Made by a program: the position numbers and the translations under genes
Notes under the pieces: model-generated
What the model was told of the DNA's origin: nothing
What the model saw: the letters and a program-made list of their open reading frames with translations, nothing else
The model's database searches: none
Shown here: one piece after another, positions 16,722-25,912 of the stretch
Position numbering within the stretch: position 1 is the first letter of the stretch
Layout: each line of letters starts with the position of its first letter
Assembly: GCA_964539135.1 (NCBI GenBank)
Contig: CAZIFG010000003.1
Location: forward strand, 62,001 to 126,000
Direction of reading: 5' to 3'
Length of the DNA: 64,000 nt
Origin: CAZIFG01 sp964539135
GTDB taxonomy: Bacteria; Margulisbacteria; Marinamargulisbacteria; GCA-2716485; CAZIFG01

Positions 16722-18770
16722 TTAAACCAAATGTAAAAATACAAGTAATACATCAATGGCTTTAATGCCAATAAAGGGGGTAATAACGCCACCCACCCCA
16801 TAAATGAGTAGGTTTCGCTGCAAGACAGACGCAGCCCCCAAAGGTCTATAAGCCACACCCTTTAAAGCCAGCGGAATGAGACAGACAATAATAAGGGCAT
16901 TAAAAATAATAGAGCTCAAAATGGCACTTTCAGGGCTATAAAGATGCATGATGTTAAGTGCAGACAGAGGGCCGTAGCCATTCACAACATAAATGCTGCT
17001 GAAGAGAGCGGGTAAAATCGCAAAGTATTTAGCCACATCATTGGCAATACTAAAGGTGGTGAGCGCGCCGCGTGTCATCAGAAGCTGCTTACCCACTTCA
17101 ACGATTTCAATGAGTTTGGTGGGGTTGCTGTCTAAATCGACCATATTACCCGCTTCTCGGGCGGCCTGAGTCCCGGTGTTCATGGCAACACCAACATCCG
17201 CTTGAGCAAGAGCTGGCGCGTCATTTGTGCCGTCTCCAATCATAGCCACCATAAAGCCTTTTTGCTGCTCTTCTCGAATGCGTTTAAGTTTAGCTTCCGG
17301 TGTTGCTGTTGCGATAAAATCATCCACACCGGCTTCAGCGGCAATAGATGCAGCGGTTAAGGGATTATCCCCTGTGATCATGACGGTACGAATGCCCATC
17401 ATACGCAACTGCGAAAAGCGTTCTTTAATACCCCCTTTTACCTGGTCTTTTAAGACAATAACACCCAAAACTTTGGTGTTTTCACAGACAACCAAAGGCG
17501 TCGCACCTTGTTGGGCCACGCTATTGGATAAGGTGCTAATTTCATCTGTAACGGTTTGGCCTTTGGATTCTAACCAGGCTTTAACGGCATCTAAAGAGCC
17601 CTTTCGAATGCATCTCAATCCGGACTCATCCTGAATGTCCACACCGCTCATGCGCGTTTGAGCCGAAAAGGGGACAAACGTGGAGTTGTTGGCTTGAACC
17701 GTTTCCGATCTTAAATTGTATTTTTCTTTGGCAAAGACGACGATAGAGCGTCCTTCAGGTGTTTCATCCGATAAAGAGGAAAGCTGGGCCACGATAGACA
17801 GTTCTTTTTCAGACACACCCGATATAGGTAGAAAGGCGCTCGCAGTACGATTTCCAAGTGTAATGGTACCTGTTTTGTCCAATAAAAGCACATCAATATC
17901 GCCTGCAGCTTCCACGGCTTTTCCCGTCATAGCCAATACATTTTTTCGGATCAGCCTGTCAATACCACTGATTCCAATCGCGGACAGAAGCGCGCCAATT
18001 GTAGTAGGGGCAAGACACACAAAAAGAGCAATAAGAACGGGAACGGTAGCGATAGAGCTGGTGAGTCCAGAGGCGGTTTCACTGTAATGCATAAAGGCCT
18101 TAAGAGACAGAACCGCAAGAAAAAACAGAACCGTCAAACTGGTTAAGACAACACCCAAAGCCAGTTCATTTGGCGTGGGCTTTCGTTCTGCATTTTCCAC
18201 CAATTGAATCATACGATCTAAAAAGCTTTCACCCGCATTACTGGTAATTTTAATGGTAATACAGTCACTAATAACACGTGTACCACCGGTAACCGCAGAT
18301 CGATCTCCCCCACTTTCACGAATCACAGGCGCAGATTCTCCGGTAATAGCCGATTCATCCACGCTGGAAATCCCTTCAATAACATCGCCATCGCCTGGAA
18401 TGACGTCCCCAGCACGGCAGACCACAACGTCCCCCTTACGAAGGGCATTGGCAAGGACTGTTTCTTCCTTACCATCCACCAAACGGGTGGCCACGGTGTC
18501 TTTTCGGGTTTGTCTTAAGGAGTCGGCCTGAGCTTTCCCACGGCCTTCGGCCAAACTTTCGGCAAAATTGGCAAATAAAACGGTGAACCATAGCCAAATG
18601 GTTAACTGAAGATAAAAGCCTTTAAACGAATAAAGCGTGATAAAAGTGCAGGCAATAGCGCCAAGATAAACACAGAACATCACAATATTTCTAAATTGAG
18701 TGATAGGGTTAAGCTTTTTAAGCGAGTCTGAAAGGGCTGTGGCAATCAGCGATGATAGTGGTGTTTTCAT
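16722..18770 (-). CDS. kdpB: Potassium-transporting P-type ATPase subunit KdpB
   Basis: The 682-residue ATPase has the phosphorylated Asp298 in DKTGTITLGN, actuator motif TGES, MITGDNPLTA and MIGDGTNDAPALAQADVG. I start it at 18770, where TAATG joins it to kdpA with GGGAGGA upstream; the length then equals the usual 682, whereas an 18-residue longer reading is possible but lacks support. It energises K+ uptake by KdpA at low external potassium. Confidence 0.96.
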   Translation of the reverse strand: MKTPLSSLIATALSDSLKKLNPITQFRNIVMFCVYLGAIACTFITLYSFKGFYLQLTIWLWFTVLFANFAESLAEGRGKAQADSLRQTRKDTVATRLVDGKEETVLANALRKGDVVVCRAGDVIPGDGDVIEGISSVDESAITGESAPVIRESGGDRSAVTGGTRVISDCITIKITSNAGESFLDRMIQLVENAERKPTPNELALGVVLTSLTVLFFLAVLSLKAFMHYSETASGLTSSIATVPVLIALFVCLAPTTIGALLSAIGISGIDRLIRKNVLAMTGKAVEAAGDIDVLLLDKTGTITLGNRTASAFLPISGVSEKELSIVAQLSSLSDETPEGRSIVVFAKEKYNLRSETVQANNSTFVPFSAQTRMSGVDIQDESGLRCIRKGSLDAVKAWLESKGQTVTDEISTLSNSVAQQGATPLVVCENTKVLGVIVLKDQVKGGIKERFSQLRMMGIRTVMITGDNPLTAASIAAEAGVDDFIATATPEAKLKRIREEQQKGFMVAMIGDGTNDAPALAQADVGVAMNTGTQAAREAGNMVDLDSNPTKLIEIVEVGKQLLMTRGALTTFSIANDVAKYFAILPALFSSIYVVNGYGPLSALNIMHLYSPESAILSSIIFNALIIVCLIPLALKGVAYRPLGAASVLQRNLLIYGVGGVITPFIGIKAIDVLLVFLHLV

Positions 18771-20461
18771 TAAAAAGTCCTCCCAAGTAGCATCATAAAG
18801 TGTTCGGAAACTGGGCCCAGACAAAGGGGCGGCAGAAAGGTTAAAGACCCCACCACCAAAATGGTAGCAGTTAATAAAATAATAAAAAGAGATGTGTCAG
18901 TGGGTAAAGTGCCAGCCGAAGGGGGGATGATTTTTTTGCGGGCAAAACTGCCAGCAATGGCCAGTACCGGAATGATGACGCCATAACGTCCCACTAAAAT
19001 AGCCAAAGAAATCAAGGTATTGTAAAAGGGAGTATTTGCATTCAGACCAGCAAAAGCACTGCCGTTATTACCGGCGGCAGAGGAAAAGGCATACAAAATT
19101 TCAGTTAAACCATGAGGGCCTGCATGAAGTAAGCTCGATAAGCCCTGTGGAAAAGAGCAGGCAAGCGCCGAAAAAGACAAAATCACAGCGCCAGGAAGAA
19201 GAATCCCAATAATGGCCAAGCGAATTTCGCAGACATCTATTTTTTTACCCAAGTATTCTGGGGTTCTGCCTATCATGATACCCGAAATAAAGACAGTTAA
19301 AATGATAAACAAAACCATGCCGTACATTCCAGATCCTACACCACCAAAGATGATTTCACCCAAAACCATATTCAAAAGCGCAACGCCACTAGCAAGCGGC
19401 GACAAGGAACTGATCATCGCATTCACAGAGCCATTGGAAGTGGCAGAAGTGGCCACAGACCACAGGACGCTGCTACCTACGCCAAATCGAAGTTCTTTAC
19501 CTTCCCAAAATAAACTGTGGGCCAATGCGGGGTTGTGTTGAATTTCCGCAAAAATAGCAAGCCCAACGCCTGATAAAAAGAGAAACCACATGACAGTGGC
19601 AATGGCAAAGCCATGTTTTTTCTTATCCACAAGAACGCCAAAGGCAAAGGGCAAAGAACAGGGAATCAGTAACAGGGCGGCCAATTCCAAAAGATTGGAA
19701 ATCGGTGTGGGATTTTCAAAAGGATGCGCACTATTAACGCCAAAATACCCACCTCCGTTAGACCCAAGCTGTTTAATGGCAACTTGAGAGGCGACAGGAC
19801 CCATAGGCAGTTTTTGAACACGTCCTTCAAGTGTATGAAGGGTTTGGCTTTGAAAGAAATTTTGAATGACACCTTGTTGTACCAAAAACAGAGAAAGAAC
19901 CACAGAAAGGGGCAATAAAATATAGACAACAGATTTCACCAAATCCGACCAAAAGTTCCCAATAGAGTCCACGCTATGTCGTATAAATCCACGGGAAAGA
20001 GCCGCAAAAACAGCAATGCCCGTAGCGGCACTTAAGAAATTTTGAACACCTAGTCCCATCATTTGAGAAAAATGACTCAAGGTAGTTTCCCCTGCATAGG
20101 CCTGCCAATTGGTATTGGTAACAAAGCTAATGGCGGTATTAACCGCAAGGCCAAGAGGCACATTCGGTAAGTGATCGGGATTAAGGGGTAAATGGGCCTG
20201 TTTAGATAAAATGGCCAAAAGAGCTAGAAACCCCAAGGCATTAAAGGTCAAAAGGGCATAAAGATATTGTTTCCAGGTCATTTCAATGTCAGGCCGTATA
20301 CCACACAGTCGATTTAATCCCGATTCAATCCACGCTAGGGGTTTGAGAAAAGAAAGGGTTTTTCCGGATAAAATTTGTCCGATATAAAGTCCCAGAGGAA
20401 CAGAAATAAGCCCAACCCCACCCAGTATCAAGACAATTTGAAATAATTCTTGCTGATTCAT
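18770..20461 (-). CDS. kdpA: Potassium-transporting ATPase subunit KdpA
   Basis: The 563-residue membrane protein has about ten helices and the selectivity-filter segments typical of KdpA: TNWQAYAGETTLSHF, GSNGGGYFGVNSAHPFENPT, SNGSVNAM and GNNGSAFAGL. It is the K+-binding channel-like subunit of the Kdp complex and the first gene of the operon; no kdpF is visible upstream. Stop and kdpB start share TAATG. Confidence 0.96.
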   Translation of the reverse strand: MNQQELFQIVLILGGVGLISVPLGLYIGQILSGKTLSFLKPLAWIESGLNRLCGIRPDIEMTWKQYLYALLTFNALGFLALLAILSKQAHLPLNPDHLPNVPLGLAVNTAISFVTNTNWQAYAGETTLSHFSQMMGLGVQNFLSAATGIAVFAALSRGFIRHSVDSIGNFWSDLVKSVVYILLPLSVVLSLFLVQQGVIQNFFQSQTLHTLEGRVQKLPMGPVASQVAIKQLGSNGGGYFGVNSAHPFENPTPISNLLELAALLLIPCSLPFAFGVLVDKKKHGFAIATVMWFLFLSGVGLAIFAEIQHNPALAHSLFWEGKELRFGVGSSVLWSVATSATSNGSVNAMISSLSPLASGVALLNMVLGEIIFGGVGSGMYGMVLFIILTVFISGIMIGRTPEYLGKKIDVCEIRLAIIGILLPGAVILSFSALACSFPQGLSSLLHAGPHGLTEILYAFSSAAGNNGSAFAGLNANTPFYNTLISLAILVGRYGVIIPVLAIAGSFARKKIIPPSAGTLPTDTSLFIILLTATILVVGSLTFLPPLCLGPVSEHFMMLLGRTF

Positions 20462-20490
20462 ATCACGATCACACTCCAGTTATACCTTAA

Positions 20491-20519
20491 AGTATAGAAA
20501 GCTCTGGACATATTGTCGA
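20491..20519 (-). promoter_or_regulatory. Candidate sigma-70 promoter of the kdp operon
   Basis: On the minus strand TCGACA (20514-20519) and TATACT (20491-20496) are separated by 17 bases, 30 bases upstream of kdpA. The -10 element lies within a small inverted repeat TATAC/GTATA (20481-20496) that could bind a regulator. Confidence 0.5.
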
Positions 20520-20555
20520 CTTAAAAATAAAAAGAGGTGTCATTTATGAAAAAAA

Positions 20556-20844
20556 ATGATTAAAATGGATTTTTTTAATAAAAATAAATATTATAAGGAT
20601 CTTTACAAAACAAAAACAGCTTCTTTGTCATGTTTCCCCTGCGCTTAAAGCAGATCGAGATGTTATTTTGGCATCGGTAAAAGCGCATGGACGTTCTTTA
20701 TCCTTTACCTGGGATGCGTTCAAAAATGATCGAGAAATTATATTGGCTGCGGTGCAACAGAATTGTTTAGCGATTCGGTATGTCTCTGTTGAGCTTCAAT
20801 CCGATTATGAATTGAGGGCAATTGCTGGGTGGCCGCAGTTATAA
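20556..20844 (+). pseudogene. DUF4116-like gene remnant
   Basis: The frame ending at TAA 20842-20844 reads two DUF4116-like units (LLCHVSPALKADRDVILAS and WDAFKNDREIILAAVQ), the repeat known from effector-like proteins of Legionella, Chlamydiae and similar bacteria. This frame has no usable start codon; the only ATG nearby (20556) is in another frame that stops at 20646. A frameshift and loss of flanking repeats are the simplest explanation. The rest of the gap, 20845-20970, shows nothing recognisable. Confidence 0.5.
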
Positions 20845-20970
20845 AGCCCTATTCTACCCTTTAGAGCCTTTGAGATAGGATCCAAAAAATGTAGGTGCGG
20901 CAAATGCGTGAATTTGAGAGTCTAGAGCGTTCTATTTTTTATCAAATAAAGGCGAAATAGCCTCCATCTT

Positions 20971-22347
20971 CTAAAAAACCTCTAAAATAGAGGGCCTATC
21001 TTTAGGATCATAACTTAAGCAAAGAGCCGAAAGACGAACCATGTCTTTTACCTCATCCGAATAATCCGAAGAATCGGTTATTTTATCAGAAAAGAGGTAT
21101 ACGGCTTTGAGATAAATTTCAACAGGGTTATCTGGAGAGCGTGTGTGGTTATGATGGTTAATATTGTACCATGGAACACGAAGATTAATCGATTCATATA
21201 AAATATCAAATAAAGCAACGCCTACAGCAAAAACATCAATTTTGGAGCGATCGATGGTTCGATTAAGAGAAGGTTCCGATCGTGCGTATAGGCATTCCGG
21301 AGGCGGGTAATTACCACCCAGGCAATAAGGGGGACATACCGAAAATAAGTCAGGATCTAGGGGGATAGAGAGCCCAAAATCGGTTAATTGACCTGTATGT
21401 GTGCCAACTAAAGAGGGCATCCACAAGAGGTTGTCAAGTTTAAAATCATTGTGAGCAAATCCAAGTTTATACATATGAACCAACCCAGATACCCCATCTT
21501 TAAGATGAAAAAAACGCTGAGAAAGAGGCAGTAGAGACCTAGCCTTTACAGTATTAAGATCAGGATCCGCATATGCCGTCATGATGCCAATCTTAGGTTG
21601 AGTCTGTTGAGTAGCCCAGGGACGACGAGAGGTTCGTGGATTTATAGCGTGTTTACCATCAAAGTACAAATAAGCCCCTAAAAAGGGAGCAATATGAGGA
21701 TGCCCACTGAAAAAAGAATGAAGTAAGGCCTCGTGGCTAAAGAAAATGGCTGAATCATAGAAACAAAAATAGTAATAATCATCTAATGCCAATCGTTTAA
21801 TAGCAACAAGGGTTTTAGCAACAAGGGGTTTAGAAGACACCAATGTGCCACTTTTAACCTTCCCGTACTTTCCCTTTCCAAGGAAATACGCATTATCCAC
21901 ACAGACGTCTCCATTAACACTCATAACAACAGGTTTGAATCTAAGGCCCTGATGTTTGCCAAAAAAAGCCATCATGTTTGCACGGACAGCATGGCTGGAT
22001 AAAAGATGCCACTTAGAAAGAGAGGGGAGTGAATTAAAAAAGGGAAGACTCATTTCATATTTAGAGAAATGATCCGTAATAGTCTCTAAAATAAGGGTTG
22101 CAACATGGAGTTTTTGTAAGCGCTGCTCGAAAGAAGGAGGGGCGCTCTGGATAAAGGTTTCAACCTGATTCAGGAGATCAAGAACAGCATTAGAATAGGG
22201 CTGAGGCGTGGTAAGTTTAGAGGCTAAAAAAGAGCGAAGGGGCCTCGAATTCCGAGACTGCATAAGGGTAGCAATAGCTTTGAATCCGGGGGGCATATGT
22301 AGACGGATCGGGAGGTATAGAGCTGAAATAATTTTATAAAAATGCAT
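20971..22347 (-). CDS. Hanks-type protein kinase, probably active
   Basis: A kinase domain fills the C-terminal two thirds: Gly loop LGKGKYGKV (from about residue 156), Lys184 in LVAIKRL, HNDFKLDN (299-306), DFG (323-325) in TDFGLS, PPPE, and DVFAVGVALFDIL. All catalytic residues are present. The frame stays open to 22833 on top of the glutathione transferase gene, but that part is a shadow; ATG 22347 or 22296 are plausible starts, neither with a good ribosome site. The N-terminal 150 residues match nothing I know. No membrane helix like those of PknB receptors is seen; host-directed use is inference. Confidence 0.8.
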   Translation of the reverse strand: MHFYKIISALYLPIRLHMPPGFKAIATLMQSRNSRPLRSFLASKLTTPQPYSNAVLDLLNQVETFIQSAPPSFEQRLQKLHVATLILETITDHFSKYEMSLPFFNSLPSLSKWHLLSSHAVRANMMAFFGKHQGLRFKPVVMSVNGDVCVDNAYFLGKGKYGKVKSGTLVSSKPLVAKTLVAIKRLALDDYYYFCFYDSAIFFSHEALLHSFFSGHPHIAPFLGAYLYFDGKHAINPRTSRRPWATQQTQPKIGIMTAYADPDLNTVKARSLLPLSQRFFHLKDGVSGLVHMYKLGFAHNDFKLDNLLWMPSLVGTHTGQLTDFGLSIPLDPDLFSVCPPYCLGGNYPPPECLYARSEPSLNRTIDRSKIDVFAVGVALFDILYESINLRVPWYNINHHNHTRSPDNPVEIYLKAVYLFSDKITDSSDYSDEVKDMVRLSALCLSYDPKDRPSILEVF

Positions 22348-22418
22348 ATAAAAAGTGATCGAAGCATAAGCGAAAAAATTGTATGAATTCTTTATGATAT
22401 AATCACAATTAAAAAAAA

Positions 22419-22445
22419 GGGACTGTGGCGATTTGCAACAGTCCC
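22419..22445. repeat. 27-bp remnant of the palindromic element
   Basis: GGGACTGTGGC and GCAACAGTCCC (10 of 11 complementary) flank five bases. These are the outermost ends of the 136-bp element with the interior gone. It lies between a kinase and a glutathione transferase gene transcribed divergently and would form a hairpin in the transferase leader. Confidence 0.65.
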
Positions 22446-22471
22446 AAAAGAAATGGAGGACATAGTCAAAG

Positions 22472-23110
22472 ATGAAACTACACCTAATCATAGGAAATAA
22501 AAACTTCTCATCCTGGTCATTACGGGCATGGCTGGCACTCCGGCATGCGGGACTTCCCTTTGAAGAGACCCTCATTCCGCTCAGAGAGCATGCAAACAGT
22601 GCCAAAGAGGTGAAAGACCTTTCCCCTTCTGGACGCGTCCCTACCCTACTGGCAGATGAAACCCCCATTTGGGATTCCTTGGCCATTGGCGAATTTTTAA
22701 ATGAAGTCTGTCCTGAGCGGCAGTTCTTGCCACAAGATCGTTTCAAGCGCGCGCAGGCAAGATCGTATATTGCAGAGATGCATTCGGGGTTTATGAACCT
22801 ACGCCGCGAAATGCCCATGAACCTCAAAGCCACACATCAATCATATACACACTCAGAAGCGGTAGACACGGACATTGCCCGAATCATCGAGGTCTGGACA
22901 GACTGTTTATCCCATTCAGAAGGACCGTATTTATATGGCGCATATTCTTTAGTGGACATGGCCTTTGCCCCTGTTGTGACTCGATTTAAAACCTATGACA
23001 TTCCAGTATCTCCTCAAATTCAAGCCTACATGGACCTGATTTTAGATAGAGACGACATGAAAGACTGGGCAAAATCGGCAGCCGAAGAGCCCTGGACATT
23101 TGGCTTATAA
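22472..23110 (+). CDS. Glutathione S-transferase family protein
   Basis: The 212-residue cytosolic protein has a thioredoxin-like N-terminal domain starting IIGNKNFSSWSLRAWLAL, with the conserved Ser pair near the glutathione site, GRVPTLLAD and the DSLAIGEFL turn, and then an all-helical C-terminal domain. This N-terminal motif is typical of the YfcF-like proteobacterial group. The likely role is glutathione-dependent detoxification. A GGAGG sequence lies about a dozen bases before the ATG. Confidence 0.85.
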   Translation: MKLHLIIGNKNFSSWSLRAWLALRHAGLPFEETLIPLREHANSAKEVKDLSPSGRVPTLLADETPIWDSLAIGEFLNEVCPERQFLPQDRFKRAQARSYIAEMHSGFMNLRREMPMNLKATHQSYTHSEAVDTDIARIIEVWTDCLSHSEGPYLYGAYSLVDMAFAPVVTRFKTYDIPVSPQIQAYMDLILDRDDMKDWAKSAAEEPWTFGL

Positions 23111-23197
23111 GAAAATCCATGTATAATGCGAGGCTAAAGACCTGAAAAGGGGATATCCCAACAGTCCCAAAATTCATGCAGAAGAAGGAGTGTCCAC

Positions 23198-25099
23198 ATG
23201 CAATCATATAGAGACGAGAACAGTGACCGATATGGAATTGAGCGCTGGGGACAAGATTATTTTTCAATAAATGATCAAGGCGAAGTCTGCGTCACTTGTT
23301 TAGGGGAATCCAAAGATCAACATTATAGTCTCAATGAAATCATCAAACAGCTGGAAGTGCGTGGCTTTGAAACGCCAGTACTCCTCCGATTTAGTGCCAT
23401 CATTGAAAAACGTCTCGATGAAATCTACGCAGCCTTCAAGCAAACCATTTCAGAATATGATTACAAAGGCAGTTTCAGAGGCGTTTATCCCATTAAAGTA
23501 AACCAACAGGCGCAAGTATTAGAGGCCATTTGCAGTTACGGCGCGCGGTATGACCACGGCTTAGAAGCGGGGAGCAAGGCCGAACTCTTACTGGCGGTCA
23601 GTCTCAGTCGTTTAGAAGAGGGCCTCATTATTACAAATGGATACAAAGATGCCGAATTCATTGATATTGGTCTGAACGCCAAAAAAATGGGGATTAACTG
23701 TATTTTTGTGGTGGAATCTCCCACAGAAATTCCGCTGATTATTGAAAGATCTAAAGCCTTGGGCATAGAACCTGAAATTGGCATTCGCTTTAAATTAAGC
23801 TCGTCTGCTGGCGGGCATTGGAAAGAATCGGCAGGCGATCGTAGTGTTTTTGGTCTTAGCACGACGCAGTTGATGGATGCCCTCGCCAAGCTCAAACAAG
23901 CCGGCATGATTCATTGCGTGACCATGTTGCATTATCATTTGGGGTCTCAATTGCCAGACATTGCAGATATCAGACGCTCAGTGGTAGAAGCCGCGCGCGT
24001 TTATGTGGGCATGCATGAAGAAGGCGCGCCCATGGGGAAAATCGATTTTGGCGGGGGGCTAGCCGTAGACTACACGGGCAATCATTCCCATACTCACATG
24101 AGTATGAACTATTCCATTTACGAATACAGTTGCGCCATCATTGAGGTATTGTCTCAAATTTTAAATGAAAAAGGGCTGGATCATCCTCAAATCATTACGG
24201 AATCCGGACGTTCGACCATCGCCTATTGTTCTGTACTCATTTTTAATATTTTAGATACCAGTCATTTGCATAAGCCTGATGTGGAATTGGGCGAGATTCG
24301 AGAGCATGCCCCAGAGGCCTTAAAAAACATCTATTTGGTCGAGAATTATTTAGAACCCAAACGCTTGCAAGAATGTTACCACGATATTTTGCATTACAGA
24401 GAAGACATCCGGCAGCAATTTAAAATGGGACGCGCGACACTCCGAGATAAGGCTCAAGCCGAGAAAAAGTTTTGGGATATCTTAAGCCAAATCCGAGCGA
24501 TGGCTAAAACCCTAGAAGAAATTCCCGAAGAGCTGGAGCAATTGGATCAAGAATTTTTAAGCATTTACTACGGCAATTTTTCCTTGTTTCAATCCCTGCC
24601 AGACAGCTGGGCCATTGACCACCTCTTTCCCGTGATGCCCCTTCACCGCCTGAACGAGGCCCCTACAGAAGATGTCATCATTTCAGACATTACCTGCGAT
24701 TGCGATGGGGTGATTACCTCCTTTGTTCAATATAATGAGATCACGCCCAGCTTGAAGTTACACGAACTCAAAGACGATGCCCCCTATTATTTAGGGGTAT
24801 TTTTGGTCGGGGCCTATCAAGAAACACTGGGGGATTTACACAATTTATTTGGGGATACTCACACCATTTCTGTCAGTTTAGATGCACAAGGCAATCTTGA
24901 TTTTTCCCGTGAAAACGAAGGCGATACCGTGTCAGATGTCTTAAGTTATGTCGAGCACGATCCCAAAGACTTGGTTCGAAAGTTTAGAGTTTTGGTAGAT
25001 AGAGCAGTGGCCTTAAATAAAATCAACCCCAAAGAATCCAGACACATTGTGGATGCCTTTCAGCAAGGTCTCAATGGCTATACCTATCATGAAGTTTAA
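23198..25099 (+). CDS. speA: Biosynthetic arginine decarboxylase
   Basis: PLP enzyme that turns arginine into agmatine, the first step of the agmatine route to putrescine. The 633 residues begin with YGIERWGQDYFSIND, characteristic of SpeA, with the PLP Lys100 in GVYPIKVNQQ, followed by HGLEAGSKAEL, the LHYHLGSQ motif and a C-terminal barrel with SDITCDCDGVI. Length is near the usual 630-660. GAAGGAG precedes the ATG. No agmatinase is nearby. Confidence 0.95.
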   Translation: MQSYRDENSDRYGIERWGQDYFSINDQGEVCVTCLGESKDQHYSLNEIIKQLEVRGFETPVLLRFSAIIEKRLDEIYAAFKQTISEYDYKGSFRGVYPIKVNQQAQVLEAICSYGARYDHGLEAGSKAELLLAVSLSRLEEGLIITNGYKDAEFIDIGLNAKKMGINCIFVVESPTEIPLIIERSKALGIEPEIGIRFKLSSSAGGHWKESAGDRSVFGLSTTQLMDALAKLKQAGMIHCVTMLHYHLGSQLPDIADIRRSVVEAARVYVGMHEEGAPMGKIDFGGGLAVDYTGNHSHTHMSMNYSIYEYSCAIIEVLSQILNEKGLDHPQIITESGRSTIAYCSVLIFNILDTSHLHKPDVELGEIREHAPEALKNIYLVENYLEPKRLQECYHDILHYREDIRQQFKMGRATLRDKAQAEKKFWDILSQIRAMAKTLEEIPEELEQLDQEFLSIYYGNFSLFQSLPDSWAIDHLFPVMPLHRLNEAPTEDVIISDITCDCDGVITSFVQYNEITPSLKLHELKDDAPYYLGVFLVGAYQETLGDLHNLFGDTHTISVSLDAQGNLDFSRENEGDTVSDVLSYVEHDPKDLVRKFRVLVDRAVALNKINPKESRHIVDAFQQGLNGYTYHEV

Positions 25100-25151
25100 A
25101 ATAAAATTAAAAAATATTTAAAAAAACTGAAATAAAATAAAAATAAAGACG

Positions 25152-25195
25152 ATAACTCTTTCGTAGTCCTAAAAATAGGGCTCAGAGGGAGTTAT
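25152..25195 (+). promoter_or_regulatory. Leader hairpin that buries the ribosome-binding site
   Basis: Bases 25152-25162 pair with 25185-25195 over 11 continuous base pairs (two G-T), and 25165-25171 pair with 25176-25182 over seven, with a 2x2 internal loop and an A4 tip. The inner Shine-Dalgarno-like GAGGGAG (25185-25191) is entirely in the stem, eight bases before the GTG at 25199. Such a structure would repress translation until opened by temperature, a protein or an RNA. Confidence 0.55.
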
Positions 25196-25198
25196 GTT

Positions 25199-25912
25199 GT
25201 GAACTATAAAATAGTATCTCGTATACAGAATCAGCAGACGATTAGTGTAGATAATATTCGCGATATAATAAAATACTTCAATGAGAAAGACTTAAAAGCA
25301 TTCTATAAAGCATGTTATCTCAATAGAAACCTAAGTGGGGTAGTGACAGAAGCCTATGAACAGGTATTTTATGACGAGTATAGAGACGACCCTACAAAAA
25401 GAGGCGAGGAGCACTTAGTAAAAGCTCGAAAAGAGGATGAGATGGAGGCAAGGTTGTTAAAAAGCGGCGTACTCACCAAAGGGGCTTGTATTGCAAGACA
25501 CGCAAGAGCCGGTTATACCAAAAAAGTGGTAGCAGCCTTAACACGGGAGTCCCGAACAGTATGGAATGGATTTCAAACCTTATTACCAGAGAGCTCGGCC
25601 TTAAGTGGCGCACTTGAAAATAGGGATCGTCAGATGATTCCTATTTTGTTGGATTACATGACCCCCGAGCAAATTTTCAGACAACCATTTGTAGTGTATG
25701 GCACAGAGCTGCATAATGCCGTGCGAGTAGGCGATATTTTGAGTTTAAGACAAGTTCTCGCAAAAGCCAGAAATGCTGAGGATATTAATTTTTCAGCAGA
25801 AGGAACAGGAACGGCCTTAGCGTATGCGCGTCGTTTGGGAAAGCCTGATGTTGAGGCTGAAATTGTAGCCGCTCTGGCAAGATTTGAACCTCAGCCACCG
25901 GCTCGACTTTAA
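25199..25912 (+). CDS. Ankyrin-like repeat protein
   Basis: A 237-residue soluble protein. The C-terminal half reads like two to three degenerate ankyrin repeats: NRDRQMIPILLDYMT, then GTELHNAVRVGDILSLRQVL and GTALAYARRLGKPDVEAEIV. The N-terminal half is charged and helical and unrecognised. The start is GTG; the in-frame ATG options are much further in. Ankyrin proteins of host-associated bacteria are often secreted, which fits the surrounding accessory genes, but nothing here proves export. It converges on the ATP-grasp gene with a four-base overlap. Confidence 0.65.
   Translation: MNYKIVSRIQNQQTISVDNIRDIIKYFNEKDLKAFYKACYLNRNLSGVVTEAYEQVFYDEYRDDPTKRGEEHLVKARKEDEMEARLLKSGVLTKGACIARHARAGYTKKVVAALTRESRTVWNGFQTLLPESSALSGALENRDRQMIPILLDYMTPEQIFRQPFVVYGTELHNAVRVGDILSLRQVLAKARNAEDINFSAEGTGTALAYARRLGKPDVEAEIVAALARFEPQPPARL

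Noticed and set aside
22348..22833. Long N-terminal extension of the kinase at 20971
   Set aside because: It runs antisense through the well-supported glutathione transferase gene and across a palindromic remnant; composition is non-domain-like.
23160..23171. Further copy of the palindromic element (AACAGTCCC)
   Set aside because: Only nine bases match and no partner arm is present.
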